Shown here: piece by piece, positions 29,772-38,973 of the stretch
Layout: each line of letters opens with the position of its first letter
How positions within the stretch are numbered: the first letter of the stretch is position 1
Origin: an uncultured Acetatifactor sp.
Lineage (GTDB): Bacteria > Bacillota > Clostridia > Lachnospirales > Lachnospiraceae
Assembly: GCA_910587555.1 (NCBI GenBank)
Contig: CAJULV010000019.1
Location: 1 to 64,000, forward strand
Length of the DNA stretch: 64,000 nucleotides
Direction: 5' to 3'
The notes under the pieces: generated by a model
What the model was told of the DNA's origin: nothing
Database searches by the model: none
The model's input: the letters and a program-made list of their open reading frames with translations, nothing else
Program-made: the position numbers and the translations under genes

Positions 29772-30563
29772 ATGAAGAAACGAAAAACGGGAACGGCATT
29801 GCTGTGGCTGATAGCCCTGCTTATACCCCTGATGCAGCCGCGCCTGCCGGTGGAGGCAGCCGGCATGTCCGCGGTTTTGTTAAAACAGGCTTCTTATGAG
29901 GAGGCTGCAGACGACTGGGAGACTCTGCTTGAGCGGCTGGACGCGGCGATTGCGGAGGGAAGGGAAGAAAATGTCAATTTCCAGGCGGGGAACAGATTTA
30001 CGGTTCCGGAGGGCATTCTGGAGCGGCTGGCGGGAAAAAATGTCACGCTGGGGCTTCATACTTCAAACGGTGTCACGTTCAGTATCAGCGGTAAGGACGT
30101 TAAGGCAACAGATACGCCCGTTAATATGGAAGTCGTTTATGAAACGGATATTCCAGGTGAGGCAATGGTGCCGTTTCAGGGATATCCCATTGTCAAGCAG
30201 TTTTGTATGGCGGATAAGGAAAGTTATCCCTGTCGCCTGAATGTGCATATGGCACTTGGGGAAGAGAATGCAGGGAAACATGCCGTACTCTGCTTTTATG
30301 ATGAAAACAACGGAAGCCTGCGGCAGGAAGCGGCTTTCCGCATTATGCCGGACGGCCATGCCATATTTGGAATAAACCGTGGTGACGAATATATTGTCAT
30401 ATTGATGGAGGGCTATACAGTGCAGCCCGGAGATACGCTTTCTCATATCGCGCGCAGGTATAAGATCTCTTTGGAGGAGCTGCGGGAAGCCAATCCCCAG
30501 ATTTCGGATATTGACAGAATCGTTATCGGCCAGCCGGTAAACATTCCGAAGGCCTCTGCTTGA
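29772..30563 (+). CDS. Secreted LysM-domain protein
   Basis: A 263-residue protein starting MKKRKTGTALLWLIALL, a signal peptide ending near VEAAG (about residue 32). The middle (residues 40-205) is an unrecognised beta-rich domain. The C-terminus (residues 215-261) is one LysM repeat (YTVQPGDTLSHIARRYKIS...IVIGQPVNIP) that binds peptidoglycan. ATG 29772 fits GGAGG and the signal peptide. It is likely cell-wall attached; no catalytic domain is seen. It stands alone between the alaS terminator and the convergent pyrBI genes. Confidence 0.8.
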   Translation: MKKRKTGTALLWLIALLIPLMQPRLPVEAAGMSAVLLKQASYEEAADDWETLLERLDAAIAEGREENVNFQAGNRFTVPEGILERLAGKNVTLGLHTSNGVTFSISGKDVKATDTPVNMEVVYETDIPGEAMVPFQGYPIVKQFCMADKESYPCRLNVHMALGEENAGKHAVLCFYDENNGSLRQEAAFRIMPDGHAIFGINRGDEYIVILMEGYTVQPGDTLSHIARRYKISLEELREANPQISDIDRIVIGQPVNIPKASA

Positions 30564-30586
30564 TGTGGGATCTGAGGGATAAGAAC

Positions 30587-30680
30587 GGGGCTGTCGCATT
30601 AAGTCATTCTACACAAGATACAGGTTGCCCGGTACAGGCATAACGATATCTGGTGTTTGTGGTTCCTATGCGACAGCTCC
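30587..30680. repeat. Long hairpin with dispersed repeat motif between LysM gene and pyrI
   Basis: Arms GGGGCTGTCGCAT (30587-30599) and ATGCGACAGCTCC (30668-30680) pair over 13 bp with one G-U. Inside lies GCATTA, four variable bases, then ATTCTACACAAGATACAGG (30596-30624), found again at 50197-50225. It sits between convergent genes and may terminate both. Confidence 0.6.
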
Positions 30681-30687
30681 GTGCTTT

Positions 30688-31125
30688 TCAGGCCCTGGCG
30701 GCAGCAGCGTATTTCTCGTCGCAATACTTGCAGCGGTATATCTCTTTTTTGGCATCCGCCAGATAGAAAATATGGGGCAGCTCCTGCTCGATGGATGTGA
30801 TGCATCTGGGATTGTGGCAGTGGATGACATTTTTAATCTGTCTGGGCAGGGTCAGCACCTTTTTCTCCACGATCTGGCCGTTCTTGATCACGTTCACAGT
30901 GATATTGTGATCAATAAAGGCAAGTATATCCAAATCCAGCATATTGATATCGCATTCTACCTTCAAAATATCTTTTTTTGCCATTTTGTCGCTTCTGGCG
31001 TTTTTGATAATGGCCACGGTACAGTCCAGCTTGTCCAACTGCAAATGGTCATAAATATCCAGGCTTTTGCCGGCTTTGATATGGTCCAGTACAAAGCCTT
31101 CTTCGATTTTTCCTACATTCAGCAT
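30688..31125 (-). CDS. pyrI: Aspartate carbamoyltransferase regulatory subunit
   Basis: A 145-residue PyrI. The allosteric domain (residues 1-95) has the pattern TVAIIKNARSDKMAKKDILKVE, and the C-terminal zinc domain has the four cysteines in CHNPRC and CKYC. It binds CTP/ATP and holds PyrB catalytic trimers in the regulated holoenzyme of pyrimidine synthesis. It lies downstream of pyrB on the minus strand, 91 bases away, with AAAGGAA before its start. Many Firmicutes lack PyrI, so the enzyme here is probably feedback-controlled. Confidence 0.95.
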   Translation of the reverse strand: MLNVGKIEEGFVLDHIKAGKSLDIYDHLQLDKLDCTVAIIKNARSDKMAKKDILKVECDINMLDLDILAFIDHNITVNVIKNGQIVEKKVLTLPRQIKNVIHCHNPRCITSIEQELPHIFYLADAKKEIYRCKYCDEKYAAAARA

Positions 31126-31216
31126 ATTGTTTTATTCCTTTCGGTTTCAGGTGTTTCATAAGTCTGCTTTCCGGTCAGCGCTTGGGTGATGACGTGGGTA
31201 CGATTCCGGCAGCCGG

Positions 31217-32134
31217 TCAGGAGCAGCTGATGCCCAACAGGGTCAGTATCAGCGCCATGCGCACATACACGCCGTACTGGGCCTGCCTGAAATACATGGC
31301 CCTGGGGTCGTCATCCACCTCCACGGAGATTTCATTTACCCTGGGCAGGGGATGGAGTACCAGCATATCCTCTTTGGCAAGGTTCATTCGCTCGGCATTC
31401 AGAATATAGAAATCCTTTAATCTGACATAATCTTCCTCATTAAAGAAACGTTCCTTCTGCACCCTGGTCATGTACAGCAGGTCCAGTTCAGACATGACAT
31501 TTTCCAGGCGTATGACTTCTTTGAAGGGAATGTCCTGTTCTTTCAGCATATCCGTGATATAGTCAGGGACTCTCAATTCTTCGGGAGAGATGAAAATGAA
31601 CCGGATATTTTCATAGCGTACCAGCGCATTGATAAGGGAATGCACGGTACGCCCGAATTTCAGGTCGCCGCACAGGCCGATTGTGAAGCCTCCCAGGCGC
31701 CCCTTCAGGCTGCGGATCGTCAGCAGGTCTGTCAGCGTCTGGGTCGGATGGTGGTGTCCTCCGTCTCCGGCATTGATGACCGGGATGCCGGATTTTTCCG
31801 CGGCGACCATGGGCGCGCCTTCCTTGGGATGCCGCATGGCGCAGATGTCTGCATAGCAGGAGATGACGCGGATGGTGTCGGATACGCTTTCTCCCTTGGC
31901 GGCGGAGGAGGAACCGGCGTCTGCGAAACCCATAACCCGTCCGCCCAGCCGGGTCATTGCGGATTCGAAGCTTAACCGGGTGCGGGTGCTTGGCTCGTAG
32001 AAGCAGGTGGCAAGTATCTTCCCGTCACAGGCATGGGCATATTTAACGGGGTTACGCTCGATATCATTTGCTAAATCGAATATTTGATCAAGCTCTTCGG
32101 TAGTAAAATCAAGGGGACTCATTAGATGTCTCAT
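31217..32134 (-). CDS. pyrB: Aspartate carbamoyltransferase catalytic subunit
   Basis: A 305-residue catalytic chain that makes N-carbamoyl-aspartate from carbamoyl phosphate and aspartate. The phosphate-binding motif [16 protein letters not shown] (near residue 50) and [12 protein letters not shown] are intact. The reading frame stays open further upstream, but ATG 32134 ([14 protein letters not shown]) follows GAGG at good spacing and matches the usual family N-terminus. It forms an operon with pyrI. No PyrR-type attenuator is evident in the 200-base leader. Confidence 0.95.
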   Translation of the reverse strand: MRHLMSPLDFTTEELDQIFDLANDIERNPVKYAHACDGKILATCFYEPSTRTRLSFESAMTRLGGRVMGFADAGSSSAAKGESVSDTIRVISCYADICAMRHPKEGAPMVAAEKSGIPVINAGDGGHHHPTQTLTDLLTIRSLKGRLGGFTIGLCGDLKFGRTVHSLINALVRYENIRFIFISPEELRVPDYITDMLKEQDIPFKEVIRLENVMSELDLLYMTRVQKERFFNEEDYVRLKDFYILNAERMNLAKEDMLVLHPLPRVNEISVEVDDDPRAMYFRQAQYGVYVRMALILTLLGISCS

Positions 32135-32336
32135 GTTTTTCCTCATTTCTGCGCGATTGTTCGGAAGGCAGCGACTGCAGCAAAAGCTGTGGCTGCCGCG
32201 GTTGTTCCGTCCGGAAAGCCGGAGAGTGCAGCCGATACGGGCATCGGGATACATGGCCTTTTTCAGAGCCTGGAGAAGCTGCAGCCCCTGCGGCGAAGTC
32301 CGGACAGCGCGCGGGTCCGAACTTCACTCAAAAAGA

Positions 32337-32360
32337 AGTCGAAGAGAAAACTCTTCGACT
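32337..32360 (-). terminator. Intrinsic terminator of the nitroreductase gene
   Basis: A perfect 10-bp stem (AGTCGAAGAG with CTCTTCGACT) has a four-base loop. Read on the minus strand, it is followed by a T-rich run, seven bases after the nitroreductase stop. Confidence 0.75.
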
Positions 32361-32366
32361 CCTGCT

Positions 32367-32906
32367 TTATGATTGATAGGATAATAAATCTTCTACCGCT
32401 TTACGCCTGGGAGCGGCAGGTGCCTCATCGGGATATCCAATAGGAATGAGAGCCACCAATTCTCTGTCATCAGGGAGATCCAGCAGCTTGGTTGCTTCTT
32501 CTTCGTCAAACAGGCCCATGATCACGGTGCCAAGTCCCTGCTCATAAGCGGCCAGGCAAAAAGCCTCGCCGGCAACACCGGCATCGTACATCTGCCATCT
32601 GTCGCCCTTGGGGGTGGAGAAAGAGCCGTCACGTTCGTAACCGCTGCGGCCCCTGATGATGGTGACGGCGATTACCATGGGAGCATTCTCCATAATCTTA
32701 CCGTTGCCGGGAAAAATGGAAGTGCATTTAGCCAGGGCATCTTTTTTTGCTCCTTCTACGGCGATGTAGCGGGCGATCTGGGTATGTTTCCAACTGGGGG
32801 CGTAGGAAGCGGTCTCGACAATCCGGGCAAGCAGCTCATGGGAAACGGGCTGGTCTGTGAATTTACGGATGCTTCTGCGTCCTCTGATACACTCGTTTGC
32901 AGTCAT
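32367..32906 (-). CDS. Nitroreductase family protein
   Basis: A 179-residue FMN-dependent oxidoreductase. RGRRSIRKFTDQPV at the N-terminus binds FMN phosphate; APSWKHTQ follows, and LGTVIMGLFDEE lies in the second half. ATG 32906 is chosen because AAGGAGG lies eight bases before it. Such enzymes reduce nitro compounds, quinones or flavins; the substrate here is unknown. It is monocistronic with its own terminator. Confidence 0.88.
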   Translation of the reverse strand: MTANECIRGRRSIRKFTDQPVSHELLARIVETASYAPSWKHTQIARYIAVEGAKKDALAKCTSIFPGNGKIMENAPMVIAVTIIRGRSGYERDGSFSTPKGDRWQMYDAGVAGEAFCLAAYEQGLGTVIMGLFDEEEATKLLDLPDDRELVALIPIGYPDEAPAAPRRKAVEDLLSYQS

Positions 32907-33029
32907 CTGTGGAACCTCCTTCAATTATTTTTCTGAAAAATTTCTGTTACAATGATACCACGTTACGGAAAGAGTTTCAATGATATATTGAAAAGAATTG
33001 AGAAAGTTTTATGCGCCCGTGCAAAAGAT

Positions 33030-33058
33030 TTGCATATTCTGTCCGATTAGATTATAAT
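33030..33058 (+). promoter_or_regulatory. Putative promoter of the PH-domain gene
   Basis: TTGCAT (33030-33035), 17 bases, then TATAAT (33053-33058), 39 bases before the start codon. Confidence 0.6.
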
Positions 33059-33096
33059 GGGACTGAAAACAGATATGGAAAGGACAGGTGCAGATT

Positions 33097-33465
33097 ATGG
33101 TATATGTGGAGAGAAAAAGGTGGGTTTTTTTCGGGCTGCCGTTTACATTTACAAAATATACGGTGAAAGAGGATATGATCACTGTGGATGAAGGGCTTCT
33201 GAAGACCATAGAGAATGACTGCTTCATGTATAAGGTACAGGATGTGACACATAGTGCAGGCCTGGGTGAGAAGATTTTCGGCCTGGGTACCGTGACCTGC
33301 TATACCGGAGATACCACTCACCCGCAGCTGGTACTGCAGCATATCAGACATTCCAAGGAGATAAAGGAATATATTCTGAAGCAGTCTGAGGAGGCCAGGC
33401 TGAAGAGGCGCACGGTGAATATGCTGGATATCGGCTCCGCAGACATAGAGGATGGGGACGAGTAG
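33097..33465 (+). CDS. Small PH-domain-like protein
   Basis: A 122-residue cytoplasmic protein with the alternating beta pattern of bacterial PH domains (FTKYTVKEDMITVDEGLL, then CFMYKVQDVTHSAGLGEKIFGLGTVTCYT, then an amphipathic helix near 90-105). The bPH_2 fold is inferred from pattern. The role is unknown. ATG 33097 is preferred over GTG 33088 because AGGTG then has good spacing. It has its own promoter. Confidence 0.65.
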   Translation: MVYVERKRWVFFGLPFTFTKYTVKEDMITVDEGLLKTIENDCFMYKVQDVTHSAGLGEKIFGLGTVTCYTGDTTHPQLVLQHIRHSKEIKEYILKQSEEARLKRRTVNMLDIGSADIEDGDE

Positions 33466-33513
33466 TATTCCCGGCCCGGTGTATTGCTCAGCAGGAGCAT
33501 GCAGGCGCCGGAA

Positions 33514-33927
33514 TTATCTGCCGGAGCGGGACGACATCAGATGTTCGAACAGTAATCCTGCGAAAAACCAGCAGGGGGCATAGTCAAGGCGGACAACACG
33601 GCTGATGTTCCAGCGGCTTCGCCTGTAATCCCATGGGCAGAACCTGTGTTTTGACAGAAACCTGCCGGAGAGATATTCCGCGGAAAAAATCAGGCCCATG
33701 TACGCCAGGCCACGGCGCCAGGCAGGCATTTTGGCCAGGAGGCGGCTGAGGGGAGCCAGGAGGGCGGCGCTGCCGTAGATGGGGAACATCCAGAGAGAGG
33801 TGGTTCCTTTGAGCGTCATATCCCGGCGGCGCAACGAGTCCGCGGAAGTAAAGAGTATTTCCATGCACCACCCGGCAAGTCCGCATTTCAGGAAATTTTT
33901 GAAAAATGTGCCGAAAGTGTATTTCAT
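33514..33927 (-). CDS. CmpB-like membrane protein (putative ABC transporter permease family)
   Basis: A 137-residue membrane protein. CGLAGWCMEILFTS near the start and SLWMFPIYGSAALLAPL are typical of the short family annotated as putative ABC transporter permease (ABC_trans_CmpB), despite no adjacent ABC genes. About four helices are predicted. AAGGAGCTCCCGCT precedes the ATG. The function is not known. The 301-bp gap that follows (33928-34228) holds an inverted repeat at 33964-33993 and a GGGGCAAA/TTTGCCCC stem at 34071-34106 before folC; nothing else is recognised. Confidence 0.7.
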   Translation of the reverse strand: MKYTFGTFFKNFLKCGLAGWCMEILFTSADSLRRRDMTLKGTTSLWMFPIYGSAALLAPLSRLLAKMPAWRRGLAYMGLIFSAEYLSGRFLSKHRFCPWDYRRSRWNISRVVRLDYAPCWFFAGLLFEHLMSSRSGR

Positions 33928-34228
33928 AGCGGGAGCTCCTTTTTTACAATTGAAAAGACTGCCGCGGCGTTAAGCATTATTGTTCAATGCCGCTTCTTTT
34001 AGTATGCGGACCCTGCGGGAAAAATATACAAAATCGTGACATATCAGAATATATGGATGTCGGATATCGGGGGGCAAAATGGGACCCGCAAAATACCGTT
34101 TGCCCCTAAAATCATGTCCGGAAGGCAGGAAGAGCATTCTGCGGCAATGAAAGCGCTGAGGGCATGCGGCTTGGAACCCGGCACAGCGGCAGCCGGCGGA
34201 TTCGGAAAAAGGAGGCGGACAGCGGTCG

Positions 34229-35614
34229 ATGAATTACAGAGAGGCAATGGAATATGTGGAAAGGACGTCGCGGTACGGCATTTCTCCCGGACTTGACAGT
34301 ATCCGTGAACTGTGCAGGCGGATGGGCGATCCCCAGAAAGGGATGAAATATGTGCATGTGGCAGGAACCAACGGGAAGGGATCGGTTTCTGCCTATGCGG
34401 TGTCGGTTCTGGTACGGGGCGGTTACCGGGTGGGAAGATATCTCTCCCCTGCTCTTTTTGACTACAGAGAAGAAATACAGGTGAATAACCGTTACATTAC
34501 CCGGAAATCGCTTTGCCGGGGGATGGAACTGCTGAAGGAAAACTGTGACGGAATGGCGGCGGAAGGCCTGCCTCATCCCACCATGTTTGAGATCAAGACG
34601 GCGCTGGCATTCTGGTATTTTCGGGAAGAGAAATGTGATATCGTGGTGCTGGAGACCGGCATGGGGGGCCTGCAGGATGCTACCAATGTGGTGGAAGACA
34701 CCTGTACGGCGGTGATCACTTCCATCAGTATGGACCATATGCAGTTTCTGGGCAATACCCTGGCGGAGATTGCGGCTCAGAAGGCGGGGATATTAAAGCC
34801 GGGATGTCGGGTGGTGTCCGCAGCCCAGAAGCCGGAGGTGGCGGAAGTGATCGAGAAGAGAGCCGCCGATCTGGGCTGTTCCCTGACAATTGCGGATGAG
34901 GGTCGGGCGTCCCATGTGAAATACGGGTTGGAGAAGCAGAGATTTGATTACGGTATCTGGAAGGGCATGGAGATTAACTTGGGCGGGCAGTATCAGGTCG
35001 GAAATGCGGTTGTGGCCCTGGAGGTGCTGAGAAGCCTTGCAGAGCAGGGATTTACGGTCTCAGATGAGCAGCTGCGCAGGGGGATGTCGGAAGCAAGGTG
35101 GCCGGGCAGGTTTACGGTGCTGGGCAAAAGGCCTTATTTTATTGTGGACGGCGCCCATGACGAGGACGGTGCCAGGAAGCTTGCGGAGTCCGTGAGGTTC
35201 TATTTTCCGGGGAAGAGACTGATATTTATCATGGGGATGCTGAAAGATAAGGAGTACGGGAAGATGCTGGCACTGACGCACGACCTTGCGGACCAGATTA
35301 TAACCTTGACGCCTCCGGATAATCCCAGGGCGCTCTCGGCTTATGAACTGGCGCAGGAGGCGGCGAAACTTCACGGGAATGTGACGGCGGCAGATTCTCT
35401 GGAGGAAGCGGTGGAGATGGGCCGGCTGCTGGCGGGAAAAGAGGATGTGATTCTTGCTTTCGGCTCGCTGTCTTTTCTGGGAAGGGTGATGGAAATTACG
35501 GGATATGCTTCTGAGAAAGGGGACGGAAAGGAACTGTATCGGCCCGCTGTCTATGAAAAGGCCGGGAAAGGCAGCAGAAATAACCGGCAGGGAAAGGAAG
35601 CTGGCAGAAAATGA
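34229..35614 (+). CDS. folC: Bifunctional dihydrofolate/folylpolyglutamate synthase
   Basis: A 461-residue Mur-ligase-like ATP-dependent enzyme that adds glutamate to dihydropteroate and folates. The P-loop is [11 protein letters not shown] (near residue 47). [15 protein letters not shown] and [15 protein letters not shown] are family motifs. The start has GGAGG at rather long spacing. It opens a folate operon (folC-folE-folP-folBK) and overlaps folE by ATGA. The last 25 residues are basic and probably dispensable. Confidence 0.95.
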   Translation: MNYREAMEYVERTSRYGISPGLDSIRELCRRMGDPQKGMKYVHVAGTNGKGSVSAYAVSVLVRGGYRVGRYLSPALFDYREEIQVNNRYITRKSLCRGMELLKENCDGMAAEGLPHPTMFEIKTALAFWYFREEKCDIVVLETGMGGLQDATNVVEDTCTAVITSISMDHMQFLGNTLAEIAAQKAGILKPGCRVVSAAQKPEVAEVIEKRAADLGCSLTIADEGRASHVKYGLEKQRFDYGIWKGMEINLGGQYQVGNAVVALEVLRSLAEQGFTVSDEQLRRGMSEARWPGRFTVLGKRPYFIVDGAHDEDGARKLAESVRFYFPGKRLIFIMGMLKDKEYGKMLALTHDLADQIITLTPPDNPRALSAYELAQEAAKLHGNVTAADSLEEAVEMGRLLAGKEDVILAFGSLSFLGRVMEITGYASEKGDGKELYRPAVYEKAGKGSRNNRQGKEAGRK

Positions 35615-36168
35615 TAGATCGGGAGAAGATAGAGGAGGCAGTTAAGCTGCTGCTGGAGGGTATCGGCGAGGACCCCGGAAGAGAGGGGCTGAAGGATACC
35701 CCGGCCAGGGTGGCCAGGATGTACGGGGAAATTTTTGCCGGAATGGACGCGGACGCATCTGTGCCGCTGGCAAAAGTATTTTCGGTGGAAAGCAGCGAAA
35801 TGGTGCTGGAAAAGGATATCACCTTTTATTCCATGTGTGAACACCATCTGATGCCTTTCTACGGGAAGGCCCATATTGCTTATATACCGGAGGGAAAGGT
35901 GGCCGGTTTGAGCAAGCTTGCAAGGACGGTGGAGATTTATGCCGCCAGGCTGCAGATTCAGGAACGGATGACCGGGCAGATTGCGGATGCGCTGATGGAG
36001 CATCTGGCACCGGGAGGAGTGATGGTAGTTTTGGAGGCAGAGCATATGTGTATGACCATGCGCGGAGTGAAAAAGCCCGGCAGCAGGACGGTGACCGTTG
36101 CCGTCAGGGGGGTATTTGAGGATAATCCCATGCTGCAGGAGCGGTTTTTCAGGATGCTGCGGATGTAA
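35611..36168 (+). CDS. folE: GTP cyclohydrolase I
   Basis: A 185-residue enzyme that converts GTP to 7,8-dihydroneopterin triphosphate, the first step of folate synthesis. [18 protein letters not shown] (near residue 73) and the later Cys in [15 protein letters not shown] give the zinc ligands. The length is normal. The start overlaps the folC stop, indicating coupled translation. Confidence 0.97.
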   Translation: MIDREKIEEAVKLLLEGIGEDPGREGLKDTPARVARMYGEIFAGMDADASVPLAKVFSVESSEMVLEKDITFYSMCEHHLMPFYGKAHIAYIPEGKVAGLSKLARTVEIYAARLQIQERMTGQIADALMEHLAPGGVMVVLEAEHMCMTMRGVKKPGSRTVTVAVRGVFEDNPMLQERFFRMLRM

Positions 36169-36254
36169 CAGGGTACGCGGGTTCTGGGGAGGAAGGAGCG
36201 GCGCTTTCCGGTTTGAAAGCCAGAGAGGCATGCAAGGGAGGAAAAAGGAAAGAA

Positions 36255-37061
36255 ATGAAGATTGGGAACAGGGAATTTCGGACAGAGGGTCATACTTATG
36301 TGATGGGTATACTGAATGTAACGCCGGATTCTTTCTCGGACGGGGGAAAGTGGAACGACAGGGACAGGGCGCTGCGGCATGTGGAGGAGATGGTGGCAGA
36401 GGGGGCGGACATCATTGACATCGGCGGCGAATCCACAAGGCCCGGATATGCGGTGGTGGAGGAGGAAGAGGAGATTTACAGGGTAGTCCCTGTGATAGAA
36501 GCCGTGAAAAAAGCCTTTGATGTACCCGTGTCGCTGGACACATATAAATCCAAAGTCGCGGCGGCAGGAATTGCGGCGGGGGTAGATCTGGTAAATGATA
36601 TATGGGGATTAAAATACGATGCGGATATGGCAAAGGTGATTGCGGGAAGCGGGCTTCCCTGCTGTCTGATGCATAACAGGAAAAATGCGGATTACCGCTC
36701 TTTTGTAGATGATGTAGCGTCAGAATTGAAGGCGTGTATCCGTCTGGCAGAGGAAGCGGGGATTGCAGAGAACAGGATTATTCTGGATCCCGGGATCGGG
36801 TTCGGCAAAACGTATGAGCAGAATCTGAAGATACTCCGCCATCTGGATACAATCGGAGAGCTGGGATATCCGCTGCTTCTGGGATGCAGCAGAAAGTCCG
36901 TAATCGGCCTGACGCTCAATATGCCGGTGGAGCAAAGGCTGGAAGGAACCCTTGCCACCACTGTCTTCGGTGTCATGAAGGGCTGCATGTTTGTCAGAGT
37001 TCACGACGTGAAGGAGAACGTGAGAGCAGTGAAGATGACGGAAGGGATTCTGAACGCATGA
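36255..37061 (+). CDS. folP: Dihydropteroate synthase
   Basis: A 268-residue TIM-barrel enzyme that joins hydroxymethyl-dihydropterin diphosphate with p-aminobenzoate; it is the sulfonamide target. MGILNVTPDSFSDGG, DIGGESTRPGY and DPGIGFGKT are the pterin and diphosphate sites. ATG 36255 follows AAAGGAAAGAA and is preferred over an upstream TTG. The stop overlaps an ATG at 37058, a possible alternative start of the next gene. Confidence 0.96.
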   Translation: MKIGNREFRTEGHTYVMGILNVTPDSFSDGGKWNDRDRALRHVEEMVAEGADIIDIGGESTRPGYAVVEEEEEIYRVVPVIEAVKKAFDVPVSLDTYKSKVAAAGIAAGVDLVNDIWGLKYDADMAKVIAGSGLPCCLMHNRKNADYRSFVDDVASELKACIRLAEEAGIAENRIILDPGIGFGKTYEQNLKILRHLDTIGELGYPLLLGCSRKSVIGLTLNMPVEQRLEGTLATTVFGVMKGCMFVRVHDVKENVRAVKMTEGILNA

Positions 37062-37105
37062 GGGGGCTGAAGGCGAGACGAAGCGATTTAAAATTAGGAG
37101 GTTAT

Positions 37106-37945
37106 ATGTATTCTGAATGGGCAGAAGACGAGATTCATATTGACAGGCTGGAGGTATTTGCTCATCACGGCGTTTATCCGGAAGAAACCAGGAATGGGCA
37201 GATATTTTATGTAAATGCGGTTCTGTATACCGATATGGATAGGGCATGTATCAGCGACGAGCTGGAGGATACGGTGGACTATGGAGGGGTATGCCATTTT
37301 ATTACCGGATGGATGCAGGATAACACATGTAAGCTTCTGGAGGCCGCAGCGGGCAGGCTGTCGGAAGCGCTGTTGCTGAAATACGGTATGCTTTCTGCAG
37401 TCCGCCTGGAAATTGTAAAGCCGTTCGCACCGGTCCGTCTGCCGTTTGAAGAGATTTCTGTGAGGGTTTACAGGAGCCGGCACAAAGCCTATATTGCCAT
37501 TGGATCCAATATGGGAGACAGGGAAGGGTATCTGGCCGGTGCGGTAGAGGCAATGAAAGCTCATCCGTTGATGGAGCTGAAGAAAGTTTCGAGATGGATT
37601 CTGACGGAACCTTACGGCGGAGTGGAGCAGGATGATTTTCTAAACGGTGCGGCGGAGATAGAGACACTGATGAGTCCGCGGCAGCTTCTGGAAGCTCTGC
37701 ACGAAATGGAAAATGCGGCGGGAAGAGAGCGGAATGTGCGTTGGGGACCGAGAACCCTGGATTTGGATATCCTTTTTTACGATAAGGTACTGCTGGAGAG
37801 TGAGAAGCTGGTGATTCCCCATCCCGATCTGGAGAATCGGCGTTTTGTCCTGGAACCCATGGCAGAGATTGCGCCTGCGTTCCGGCATCCGGTTACAGGG
37901 AAGTCAATGGCGGCGCTTTTGCGGGAACTGGAAGCTTCAGAGTAG
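37106..37945 (+). CDS. folBK: Fused dihydroneopterin aldolase and HPPK
   Basis: A 279-residue bifunctional protein. Residues 1-120 are FolB (LEVFAHHGVYPEE; VRLEIVKPFAPVRLP), which cleaves dihydroneopterin. Residues 125-279 are FolK (YIAIGSNMGDREGYL; VRWGPRTLDLDILFYD), which pyrophosphorylates the product for FolP. ATG 37106 has AGGAGG at seven bases; ATG 37058 overlapping the folP stop is an alternative. It completes the pterin branch. No pab genes are nearby. Confidence 0.95.
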   Translation: MYSEWAEDEIHIDRLEVFAHHGVYPEETRNGQIFYVNAVLYTDMDRACISDELEDTVDYGGVCHFITGWMQDNTCKLLEAAAGRLSEALLLKYGMLSAVRLEIVKPFAPVRLPFEEISVRVYRSRHKAYIAIGSNMGDREGYLAGAVEAMKAHPLMELKKVSRWILTEPYGGVEQDDFLNGAAEIETLMSPRQLLEALHEMENAAGRERNVRWGPRTLDLDILFYDKVLLESEKLVIPHPDLENRRFVLEPMAEIAPAFRHPVTGKSMAALLRELEASE

Positions 37946-37964
37946 CACTGCCAGAAGGCAATCT

Positions 37965-38456
37965 TCAGACACATTCCAAATATTTGTTCAGGAATCCGCT
38001 GCATAAGCCGGTGAAAAGCCCGGTGATGACACCGCTGAGGGCCAGGAAGGGCAGATAGGCAAATACGCCGCCGGTTGCCGTGACCGCATAGGCAGTCAGA
38101 AGCTGCCCCATATTGTGGGTAAGCCCGCCCATGGCGCCTGTGAGGTAAACTCGTTTATTCCGCAGCAGCCTCGTGACGATACACATGACCAGCAGGCTTG
38201 TCAGGCCACCTGCAAGGCTGTAGAGCAGGGACAGGGCCTGGCCGAACAGCAATGCGGACAGCAGAATTCGGCAGAACAGCACCATAAGCGCGTCTGCGGC
38301 ACGAAAACGGCGCAGCAGTACCAGCGTTACGATATTGGCAAGCCCCAGCTTGATGCCCGGGATGGGTACAAGGGGCGGAACAGCGCTTTCAATGGCGTAG
38401 ACGGCGAGAGATATGGTAGTGAAGAGGGACAAAAGCGTCAGTTTTTTCAGTGGCAT
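37965..38456 (-). CDS. Gx transporter family protein
   Basis: A 163-residue membrane protein of the Gx_transp family (sometimes annotated as heptaprenyl diphosphate synthase component I). It has about five helices and the family block VPIPGIKLGLANIVTLVLL. Members usually neighbour NusG-domain-II, ApbE and Rnf or FMN-binding genes, and NusG-II/apbE are indeed next to it. The transported compound is unknown. It is transcribed together with the NusG-II gene, 15 bases away. Confidence 0.85.
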   Translation of the reverse strand: MPLKKLTLLSLFTTISLAVYAIESAVPPLVPIPGIKLGLANIVTLVLLRRFRAADALMVLFCRILLSALLFGQALSLLYSLAGGLTSLLVMCIVTRLLRNKRVYLTGAMGGLTHNMGQLLTAYAVTATGGVFAYLPFLALSGVITGLFTGLCSGFLNKYLECV

Positions 38457-38471
38457 AACGGACTCCTTGCT

Positions 38472-38903
38472 CTAATAAGTGATGACATCCGGCAGTGAGG
38501 TGTCTTCCGCGGCGGAAGACACAGGCCGCAGCTGAATGACCAGCCTGTTGGGCAGGCAGGTAATGGGCAGTTTGGTATCGCTGATGAACCCCTGTCGGAC
38601 ACAAAGCCTGTCAGGGCAGTCTGCAGACAGGATGCCGATACTGCCGGGGCGGACTTCGATTTCATTGACGCACCCGTTTTCTCCTTTGACGGTAAAAATG
38701 CGTTCTTCCGTTTCTTCGTTTAACGGTATACTCATAATCAGTTTTCCGTTTTTGAAGATATCCGCAGCATATTGCGCATCATCACTGGCGGGCAGGAGAA
38801 GGCTGCCTATGCTGGTCAGGCATGTGAGGAGCAGGAAGGCTGCAGTCAGAATGGCGGCTTTCCTGCCGCCGGAATCTGCTTTTACGGTGGATTTTTTTTT
38901 CAT
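38472..38903 (-). CDS. NusG domain II-containing membrane-anchored protein
   Basis: A 143-residue protein with a basic N-terminus, one membrane helix (about residues 17-37) and an extracytoplasmic NusG-domain-II-like beta domain (VRPGSIGILSADCPDRLCVRQG, then LPNRLVIQL). The frame is open further upstream, but ATG 38903 gives the expected signal-anchor start. It probably works with the adjoining Gx-transporter and the divergent apbE in flavin or redox-membrane functions; this is inferred from frequent co-occurrence. Confidence 0.85.
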   Translation of the reverse strand: MKKKSTVKADSGGRKAAILTAAFLLLTCLTSIGSLLLPASDDAQYAADIFKNGKLIMSIPLNEETEERIFTVKGENGCVNEIEVRPGSIGILSADCPDRLCVRQGFISDTKLPITCLPNRLVIQLRPVSSAAEDTSLPDVITY

Positions 38904-38973
38904 GAAAAATTCTGCTTTCCTATGTGATGTTGTAGTTGTTGAATGTGCCGACGAGTATAGTATAGCAAAAAGG

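Noticed and set aside
32135..32330. Minus-strand leader of pyrB reading [13 protein letters not shown], faintly like the start of endonuclease III.
   Set aside because: The similarity covers only about a dozen residues and the following residues in all frames do not match the family.
33928..34228. Possible tetrahydrofolate riboswitch before the folate operon.
   Set aside because: Two hairpins exist, but the conserved core of the THF riboswitch is not seen.
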